This document shows positions 1 through 4,229 of a stretch of DNA of 5,630 nucleotides, piece after piece. This DNA is from CAZIRO01 sp964541595 (GTDB lineage: Bacteria; Acidobacteriota; HRBIN11): assembly GCA_964541595.1 (NCBI GenBank), contig CAZIRO010000176.1:1-5630 (forward strand), written 5' to 3'. Positions within the stretch are counted from its first letter, which is position 1. Every line of letters starts with the position of its first letter. Position numbers and translations under genes: made by a program. The notes beneath the pieces are model-generated. The model made no database searches, had not been told where the DNA came from, and was given only the letters and a program-made list of their open reading frames with translations.

Positions 1-16
1 GGGCACGGCCGTGCCC
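1..16. repeat. Perfect 16-bp palindrome at the window edge
   Basis: GGGCACGGCCGTGCCC is its own reverse complement, and as RNA it gives a 6-bp GC stem with a 4-nt loop. It lies about 75 bp beyond the last CRISPR repeat in the direction of array transcription, so it could be part of a terminator for the array or for a gene to the left. No T-tract is visible because the window starts here. Confidence 0.6.
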
Positions 17-41
17 GGACCCCACCCCTGCATCTCACTGT

Positions 42-68
42 GCATCCCTGTATTTTGGAAACAGATGC
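42..68. other. Imperfect stem-loop in the CRISPR trailer
   Basis: GCAT (42-45) and CTGT (48-51) pair with ACAG (61-64) and ATGC (65-68). This makes an 8-bp stem with a 2-nt CC bulge and a 9-nt loop. It sits just beyond the terminal repeat when the array is read on the minus strand. No T-run follows on either strand, so it is not a standard intrinsic terminator. The rest of 1-90 shows no gene and no further CRISPR repeat. Confidence 0.4.
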
Positions 69-90
69 GCAGCGGGATCGCCCACGATGA

Positions 91-212
91 GGTTTCAATC
101 CCCTTTCTGCCGGGTCGAGTTTTCCAACGGTGGTATTTTTACCAATTCCAGTGCGCGACTATGTGTCGCGCGGTTTCAATCCCCTTTCTGCCGGGTCGAG
201 TTTTCCAACGGT
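91..212 (-). CRISPR. Two-repeat, one-spacer CRISPR mini-array
   Basis: Two identical copies lie at 91-131 and 172-212, an 81-bp period. The canonical repeat is probably the 37-nt core (92-128 and 173-209), which begins GTTTCAATCCCC and ends TTTTCCAAC on the plus strand, leaving a 44-nt spacer. Identity runs 1 nt further on the left and 3 nt further on the right, so a 41-nt repeat with a 40-nt spacer is also possible. On the minus strand the repeat ends in ATTGAAAC, the usual 8-nt crRNA 5' tag of many type I and III systems. Transcription is therefore inferred to run leftward, with the leader at 213 and above. Neither flank holds a third repeat at the expected spacing, so the array appears complete. 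No cas gene is in the window. Confidence 0.85.
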
Positions 213-218
213 ACCTTT

Positions 219-247
219 AGAATAACCGATCTCATGCGAGAATGCAA
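219..247 (-). promoter_or_regulatory. Candidate leader promoter of the CRISPR array
   Basis: Read on the minus strand, TTGCAT (242-247) and TATTCT (219-224) are separated by exactly 17 nt. They resemble sigma70 -35 and -10 boxes, matching 3/6 and 4/6 of the consensus. The predicted start is near 212, the outer edge of the first repeat, so the transcript would enter the array at once. The location and direction agree with the orientation inferred from the ATTGAAAC tag. Confidence 0.4.
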
Positions 248-277
248 GCGCGAGTTGGGACGAGTATCCCCCTTTTG

Positions 278-299
278 ATACCCCCATGGGGTATTTTTT
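278..299 (+). terminator. Intrinsic terminator-like hairpin
   Basis: ATACCCC (278-284), loop CAT, then GGGGTAT (288-294) form a perfect 7-bp stem followed directly by five more T (295-299). This is the form of a rho-independent terminator on the plus strand. There is no plus-strand gene to its left in the window. It would stop rightward, antisense transcription leaving the CRISPR array, or end the array transcript if the array were in fact read rightward. Confidence 0.55.
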
Positions 300-327
300 G
301 CCCGTTTTCCGACCATCCCGTTCGAAA

Positions 328-354
328 ATCCGCATGTACGGCGGATCTCTTTTT
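328..354 (+). terminator. Second terminator-like hairpin, possibly bidirectional
   Basis: ATCCGC (328-333) and GCGGAT (341-346) form a 6-bp stem with a 7-nt loop. A T-rich tail, CTCTTTTT, covers 347-354. The stem is also preceded by AAA (325-327), so a minus-strand transcript would see a short T-run too. The stem is short and the tail is offset by a CTC, which makes this weaker than the hairpin at 278-299. Confidence 0.35.
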
Positions 355-459
355 GGGACGAGACCCCGGAAAGTCGGGGGGTTATCAATTTTTTGTACCA
401 CCTCTCAGCGTATCGCTTCCATGGCGGGAAAACGAAAGGCACATTTTGCGAAAATCGGT

Positions 460-480
460 ATAAACCCCACGGGGGTATAT
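460..480. repeat. Inverted repeat with C4/G4 stem
   Basis: ACCCC (464-468), loop ACG, then GGGGT (472-476) form a perfect 5-bp stem. It extends past one A-A mismatch with ATA and TAT on either side. The sequence resembles the ATACCCC/GGGGTAT hairpin at 278-294 but lacks a T-tail. It could be a protein-binding palindrome or a decayed copy of the same element. Confidence 0.35.
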
Positions 481-540
481 GTCAGATGCCCATCCCATAA
501 GGAAAACAGCATTCAGTCGTGTAATATATTTAACAAATAA

Positions 541-569
541 ATTGCTTGAATATCGGAAAGAAAAGCAAT
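541..569. repeat. 7-bp inverted repeat in an AT-rich patch
   Basis: ATTGCTT (541-547) and AAGCAAT (563-569) are perfect inverted copies separated by 15 nt. The surrounding 518-570 is much richer in A and T than anything else in the window. An operator-like site or a weak hairpin would fit. No start codon with a good ribosome binding site lies nearby. Confidence 0.3.
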
Positions 570-621
570 ACCGGCAAGCGTGTCAGGAAAGGGGCCGTGT
601 GGGACGGTGATTCTCCCACGT

Positions 622-645
622 CTGAGGTCGGGACAGGCAATGGGA
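622..645 (+). repeat. Dispersed 24-nt element, copy 1
   Basis: CTGAGGTCGGGACAGGCAAT followed by GGGA matches 5603-5626 at 23 of 24 positions, in the same orientation. Its core is also found inverted at 804-820, with 15 of 17 positions matching. The flanks of the copies differ, so the conserved unit is about this long. Reading leftward from this copy I see no clear promoter, unlike the other two copies. Confidence 0.75.
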
Positions 646-695
646 CACGGCGTGTTCTGATGGACTCCGCAATAACCCGTCAACCGGGATGCGCG

Positions 696-772
696 GACAC
701 CCGACACCCGGGACCTGAGACCCGACACCGGAGACCTGAGACCCGGGACCTGACACCCGGGATCCCACACCC
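696..772. repeat. Heptanucleotide tandem repeat, 11 units
   Basis: Eleven uninterrupted 7-nt units run without slippage: GACACCC, GACACCC, GGGACCT, GAGACCC, GACACCG, GAGACCT, GAGACCC, GGGACCT, GACACCC, GGGATCC, CACACCC. Nearly all variation is at unit positions 2, 3 and 7, giving a consensus G-R-S-ACC-Y. Longer sub-repeats recur at 21 nt (712-723 and 733-744) and 35 nt (706-718 and 741-753), which suggests multi-unit duplication. A CCGGT/ACCGG hairpin (771-784) caps the right end. The repeat keeps several frames open by chance and is judged non-coding. Confidence 0.85.
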
Positions 773-803
773 GGTGTCGACCGGTTCATTCGCGTATCCG
801 GTG

Positions 804-820
804 CATTCCCTGTCCCGATC
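804..820 (-). repeat. Dispersed element, inverted copy 2
   Basis: CATTCCCTGTCCCGATC is the reverse complement of the core of the 24-nt element. It matches the copy near 5607-5623 at 16 of 17 positions and the copy at 626-642 at 15 of 17. Similarity may continue leftward as CGTATCC against CGTGTCC with a 4-nt gap. It ends 21 nt before the predicted -35 box at 842, so it may act as an upstream regulatory site for the operon. Confidence 0.65.
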
Positions 821-841
821 CCGGGTTATGTCCCCCGTGTC

Positions 842-870
842 TGGACAAGTGCGCATGGGTGACATACAAT
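842..870 (+). promoter_or_regulatory. Sigma70-type promoter of the four-gene operon
   Basis: TGGACA (842-847) and TACAAT (865-870) each match 5 of 6 consensus bases and are separated by exactly 17 nt. The predicted transcription start is near 877, giving a 5' leader of about 95 nt before the ATG at 972. This is the best promoter match I found in the window. Confidence 0.65.
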
Positions 871-971
871 CGGGTTCTGGATGGTGCAGCGTGCCCCCAC
901 AAAATCCCACGGGAAGTTCTACGGTGATGTGTCTGCGTTGATCGGTGGATCCCCAGTTGAGAGGCACCAGG

Positions 972-1811
972 ATGGTGACATACCGGGATTTGCACACGAT
1001 CGAAGACATGCTCGCCTGTATAGATCTCCAGATGCGTGTCTGGCAGTTTGATCCGGTCGACGTGGTCCCGCTGCCGATCCTGGTGGTCACCGCGCAGTAC
1101 GGAGGATTTCTGCACGGTGCGTTTGCGGGCAATCGGCTGGTGGGGTTCGTATACAGTTTTCCGGTTCGGGGTTTTCAACGCTGGTTGCACTGGTCCCACA
1201 TGCTCGCCGTTGATCCGGAATACCAGGGTCGGGGAATCGGTGCCGAATTGAAATTCCGCCAGCGTGCGTTTGCGCAGAGTCGAGGATACGATCTCGTTGC
1301 ATGGACTTTCGATCCGCTGGAGACCCGCAACGCGTATTTTAATTTCTGTAAACTGGGCGTGATCGGGCGGTTGTACAAACCCAACATTTACGGGCAGACG
1401 AGCAGTACACTCCACTGGGGGTTGCCCACCGACCGGTTGGTGGCCGAGTGGTGGGTACATATCCAGCCGCAGCAACTCTGGCCGGACGATCCCCGGGAGA
1501 CTGCCGATGCCATCATTCCGCGTCCCATCCTGCGGCGCAACCGCCCGCCGCAACCCGGTCCGATTCCGGATACCGGGTGGCCACCGATGTTCTGGGTGCC
1601 GGTGCCCGATCAGGCGATGTATCCCAGGACCCGCAGAGCGCAGAAGACGTATCGGGCGCGGTGGCAACAGGCGTTGCGCACCGTCATGACGCGGGCATTT
1701 GCCGCGGGGTACGTTGCCGTACACTTCACGCGATCGATTCCGGATATCGGCATGCCGGGATACTGGCTGGTGCACAGTCAGCACCTTGCGAAACCGTTAC
1801 CGGACTGGTGA
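972..1811 (+). CDS. GNAT-family acetyltransferase, COG3375 type
   Basis: The predicted 279-residue soluble enzyme should transfer an acyl group from acyl-CoA to an unknown amine. The N-terminal half is the GNAT fold, and the acetyl-CoA-binding motif A is visible as QGRGIG at residues 85-90. It is followed by WTFDPLETRNAYFN (111-124) and LPTDRLVAEW (151-160), which are hallmarks, as I recall them, of the COG3375 'predicted acetyltransferase' group. The C-terminal part, from about 200, is proline- and tryptophan-rich and less typical. ATG 972 was chosen over an in-frame GTG at 945 because GAGAGG (959-964) sits 7 nt upstream. The gene is first in a four-gene operon, 8 nt before the next start. 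The family has no well-defined substrate, so the specific role is open. Confidence 0.9.
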   Translation: MVTYRDLHTIEDMLACIDLQMRVWQFDPVDVVPLPILVVTAQYGGFLHGAFAGNRLVGFVYSFPVRGFQRWLHWSHMLAVDPEYQGRGIGAELKFRQRAFAQSRGYDLVAWTFDPLETRNAYFNFCKLGVIGRLYKPNIYGQTSSTLHWGLPTDRLVAEWWVHIQPQQLWPDDPRETADAIIPRPILRRNRPPQPGPIPDTGWPPMFWVPVPDQAMYPRTRRAQKTYRARWQQALRTVMTRAFAAGYVAVHFTRSIPDIGMPGYWLVHSQHLAKPLPDW

Positions 1812-1819
1812 GCATCGAA

Positions 1820-2911
1820 ATGACACCAGCGATCTGGGACGTGATCATTGTCGGTGGAGGCCCCGCCGGTTTAACGGCCGGTTATTATCTTGTCCAGCAT
1901 GGACGGCGGGTCCTGTTGTGTGACCCGCGGATACCGTTTGAAAAACCCTGTGGCGGCGGGTTGACTCCGCGGGTATGGGATTTCCTGCCGGTATCTCCGG
2001 CGCGGTTCACGACGATCCGGTGGATCGACACGCTGGAGTTCCGCATGGACGGTGCACCGGTCCGAACCGTTCATCTGCGTCGTCCGCTGGCGATCGTTTC
2101 CCGCAAGGAACTCGGTGCCCGGCTGCTGGAAGCGTATCGGCGTGCCGGAGGTGTCTTTCGTTCCCGGACGGTTACCGACTTTGCGCATGACGGAACATCC
2201 TGGCGGGTGTGTCTGGACGATGCGGTCTGGACACGTGCGCGGTTTCTCGTTTTTGCCGATGGCGTATACGGGATCAGTCGCCGGCGGTTCGGACACTTCA
2301 CCGATGCGTGCCACTGGACGCGAACGGTGGGGTATCTCATTCCGGGGAGCGCGGACCGCGTTGTCGTGGAGTTCTGGTCCCGTATGGACGGGTACGCATG
2401 GGTGTTTCCGCGTGCCGATGCGACGTCGGTGGGGATCTGTGACGTCGTGGGACAGTGCGGGTCTTCCATCACGGCGCGGTTGAATGCGTGGTGCCGGTCG
2501 CTGAACTGGGACCCCGCGCGTGCGGTGCAGCGGTACGGGTACCTGATCCCCTCCCCAAAAGGTCCCCGTGGCTGGCCCCCGCTCATGGGTGAACACTGGG
2601 CGCGTATCGGAGATGCCAGCGGGTTTGTCGACCCGATCACGCGTGAGGGGATTGTCCATGCGGTGGAAAGTGGATACCGGCTGGCCATGAGCCTCTGTCA
2701 GGACCGGTATCCCGATGCGTGGACCACATGGTTGCATCAAACGCGCGGTCCGGAATGGCGCAGTGCAATGCGGTGGCGCCGGTGGTTTTTCCGTCCCACG
2801 GTGCTGCGCACGATGTTGCGTGCACTGCGCTATCCGCGGTACGTACGCCTGCTGGAAGGTCTGATCACGGGAGAAGTCTCCTACCATCGGCTGTGGATGG
2901 AACTCCTATGA
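1820..2911 (+). CDS. Geranylgeranyl-reductase-family FAD oxidoreductase
   Basis: This 363-residue flavoprotein belongs to the family that hydrogenates isoprenoid side chains, as in the BchP/ChlP reductases and the archaeal lipid and menaquinone reductases. The N-terminus is a dinucleotide-binding fold with GGGPAG (12-17). KPCGGGL (42-48) is the family's conserved cysteine-glycine motif. YAWVFPR (192-198) and GDASGFVDP (264-272), the second FAD-contact motif, follow, and TREGIVHA (274-281) completes that region. ATG 1820 has GGTGAG (1807-1812) 7 nt upstream. An in-frame GTG at 1808, overlapping the previous stop, would add four residues. The stop overlaps the next gene's start as ATGA. Tail-length and substrate specificity cannot be read from the sequence; a quinone, a lipid or a chlorophyll-type pigment are all possible. 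No pigment or quinone gene lies in this window to decide. Confidence 0.9.
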   Translation: MTPAIWDVIIVGGGPAGLTAGYYLVQHGRRVLLCDPRIPFEKPCGGGLTPRVWDFLPVSPARFTTIRWIDTLEFRMDGAPVRTVHLRRPLAIVSRKELGARLLEAYRRAGGVFRSRTVTDFAHDGTSWRVCLDDAVWTRARFLVFADGVYGISRRRFGHFTDACHWTRTVGYLIPGSADRVVVEFWSRMDGYAWVFPRADATSVGICDVVGQCGSSITARLNAWCRSLNWDPARAVQRYGYLIPSPKGPRGWPPLMGEHWARIGDASGFVDPITREGIVHAVESGYRLAMSLCQDRYPDAWTTWLHQTRGPEWRSAMRWRRWFFRPTVLRTMLRALRYPRYVRLLEGLITGEVSYHRLWMELL

Positions 2912-3312
2912 ATGTGGTCGTATGTACGATCGCCGGGTTTCGGTGTGCGTTTCCCCTGTCCGCCGTGCGCGGATTCGTTGCGCGGGATCAGGTGGATGAA
3001 CGACCGCAGGGATACTTCTGGGACGGTATCCTCTGGTATCACGTTGCCCCCGTGTGGCCCTATCCCGTGCAGTCGGATATCATTCTCCTCCTGGCCACCG
3101 ACGTGTTGCCCATCGCCTGGCCGGTCGATCAGGGGGAGGGCGTAATGACCCTGAACGAGTCTGCCGTGTACCCGCTACCGCACGGCTGGCAGATCGATCG
3201 CCAGCCCTGGCTCGTGGGCGTCGCGTTTTCCGATACGTGTGCCATTTATCTGGTCAACGTTGATCATATCGCCGCCCGCCTGCATGCACACTGGGTGGCC
3301 GTGCATGACTGA
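2908..3312 (+). CDS. Small protein with a probable CheW-like domain
   Basis: This 134-residue protein has no signal peptide. The pattern is CheW-like: an opening strand and helix, VVCTIAGFRCAFPLSAVRGF (4-23), resembles the start of CheW domains (a gene-family pattern of 'y-alP-aVrei'). SDIILLLATDVLPIAWPVDQ (56-75) resembles the segment containing the conserved VD. WLVGVAFSDTCAIYLVNVDH (101-120) resembles the last strands. The middle RG-lP-ldL segment is degenerate (DGILWYHVAPVW, 39-50). If correct, it would be a stand-alone scaffold or adaptor domain, yet no CheA or receptor gene is in the window. The start codon overlaps the upstream stop as ATGA, so translation is probably coupled. The assignment is by eye and could be wrong; otherwise it is an uncharacterised operon protein. 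Confidence 0.8.
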   Translation: MNVVVCTIAGFRCAFPLSAVRGFVARDQVDERPQGYFWDGILWYHVAPVWPYPVQSDIILLLATDVLPIAWPVDQGEGVMTLNESAVYPLPHGWQIDRQPWLVGVAFSDTCAIYLVNVDHIAARLHAHWVAVHD

Positions 3313-4194
3313 ATGGTCAAATTCCGAACCGCCGGATCACGGTTGCGCACAATGGATACGGTACTCCGCTGGCTGGTATACGGCCTGCTCGCATACGGCG
3401 CGTTCGTTCTGATCGTGTATTTCATCCAGGCGTCGCTGATCTTCTTTCCCACACATTCCCTGCGTGCGACTCCGGCGGATATCGGACTGGCGTATACGGA
3501 TGTCATCCTGTCCACACCGGACGGCGTGACCCTGCACGGATGGTGGGTACCGACGACAGATCCGCAGGGTACGGTACTCTTCTTTCACGGAAACGCGGGA
3601 AACGTGGCGGATCGGGTGGAGTACCTGACGATCTGGCACGATCTCGGCTGGAATGTCCTGATCCTGGACTATCGCGGTTACGGCAAAAGCACCGGTCGTC
3701 CGGACGAAGCGGGTCTGTACCGGGATGCAGAGACCGCGTGGCGGTATCTCACGCGGGAACGGGCCATTCCGGATACGTCGATCGTCATTCTCGGACGATC
3801 GCTCGGAGGTGCGGTGGCCGCCTATCTGGCCGCGCGGGTCCGGCCGCGCGCGCTGATCCTGGATTCCGCGTTTACTTCATTGCCCGCACTTGCGCAACAG
3901 TTATACCCCTGGTTGCCGGCACGATGGCTTGTACGGTTCCGCTTTCCGACGGTCACCTATCTTCAGCAGGTTCGCTGTCCGGTGCTGATCATCCACAGTG
4001 TGGACGACGAGATCGTACCGTTTCGACATGCGGAAACGTTGTGGCGCGTTGCTCCGGAACCGAAACAACTGCTTCGCCTCCGCGGTGGACACAACACGGC
4101 CGTCTGGGTATCCGAATCGGCCTATCGTACCGGTCTCGCTGCGTTTCTGCAGCGGTTACCGAAACCACCATCGTTTTCCAGGCGGTCCATCTGA
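3313..4194 (+). CDS. Membrane-anchored alpha/beta hydrolase
   Basis: The 293-residue protein resembles the COG1073/BEM46-like serine hydrolases. One hydrophobic segment (about residues 20-44) lies near the N-terminus and should anchor the enzyme in the membrane. The hydrolase core follows: HGNAGN (92-97) as the oxyanion region, DYRGYGKS (119-126), and the nucleophile elbow GRSLGG with Ser163. Asp232 in DDEIVP and His260 in GGHN complete a full catalytic triad. The substrate is unknown; this family includes esterases, lipases and acyl hydrolases. The start at 3313 directly follows the preceding stop with no gap and no clear ribosome binding site, which suggests coupling. An alternative ATG at 3352 would give 280 residues and keep the membrane segment. 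It is last in the operon and convergent with asnS 35 bp away. Confidence 0.92.
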   Translation: MVKFRTAGSRLRTMDTVLRWLVYGLLAYGAFVLIVYFIQASLIFFPTHSLRATPADIGLAYTDVILSTPDGVTLHGWWVPTTDPQGTVLFFHGNAGNVADRVEYLTIWHDLGWNVLILDYRGYGKSTGRPDEAGLYRDAETAWRYLTRERAIPDTSIVILGRSLGGAVAAYLAARVRPRALILDSAFTSLPALAQQLYPWLPARWLVRFRFPTVTYLQQVRCPVLIIHSVDDEIVPFRHAETLWRVAPEPKQLLRLRGGHNTAVWVSESAYRTGLAAFLQRLPKPPSFSRRSI

Positions 4195-4229
4195 GGGAGG
4201 CGCGGGCCGACGCGATTCGCAACAGACGC

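Larger units (their letters stand above)
213..621. other. Gene-free, hairpin-rich leader-like intergenic region
   Basis: No convincing coding sequence is present; the open frames here are short and resemble no family I recognise. The segment flanks the leader side of the CRISPR array. It contains two copies of TTGGGACGAG (255-264 and 353-362), each followed within a few bases by a C-run. It also contains several short stem-loops with C4/G4 stems (278-294, 364-379, 464-476) and a GTGGGA/TCCCAC stem (599-604 with 614-619). An AT-rich patch lies at about 518-570. A CRISPR leader, a small RNA, or a chain of terminators are all possible. Confidence 0.45.

Noticed and set aside
10..50. Expected position of another repeat to the left of the first one, at the 81-bp period
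   Set aside because: The sequence there shows no meaningful match to the repeat, so the array is taken to end at 91.
259..314. Possible degenerate third CRISPR repeat (ATCCCCCTTTTG at 266-277 and GTTTTCC at 304-310)
   Set aside because: The two matching pieces are 38 nt apart instead of 21 nt as in the true repeats. The GTTTCA start is absent, and the interval is a terminator hairpin. Chance similarity is more likely.
361..394. CCCCG/CGGGG hairpin followed by a T6 run, as a terminator
   Set aside because: The T-run starts about 9 nt after the stem, with non-T bases between, which does not fit intrinsic terminator geometry.
546..941. Plus-strand open frame of 131 codons and overlapping minus-strand frames (680-1132, 583-789, 513-770) across the heptamer array
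   Set aside because: The frames are open because the tandem repeat lacks stop codons. The translations are repetitive (runs like PETRHRRPETRD), have no good ribosome binding site and resemble no family.
786..1784. Long minus-strand frame of 332 codons opposite the acetyltransferase, with similar long antisense frames at 1871-2887 and 2071-2688
   Set aside because: They are antisense shadows of GC-rich genes whose plus-strand products carry clear conserved motifs. The minus-strand translations do not.
1448..1819. Upstream extension of the geranylgeranyl-reductase-family gene by 124 codons
   Set aside because: It overlaps the acetyltransferase in another frame. The dinucleotide-binding motif begins about 10 residues after ATG 1820, as expected for a family N-terminus.
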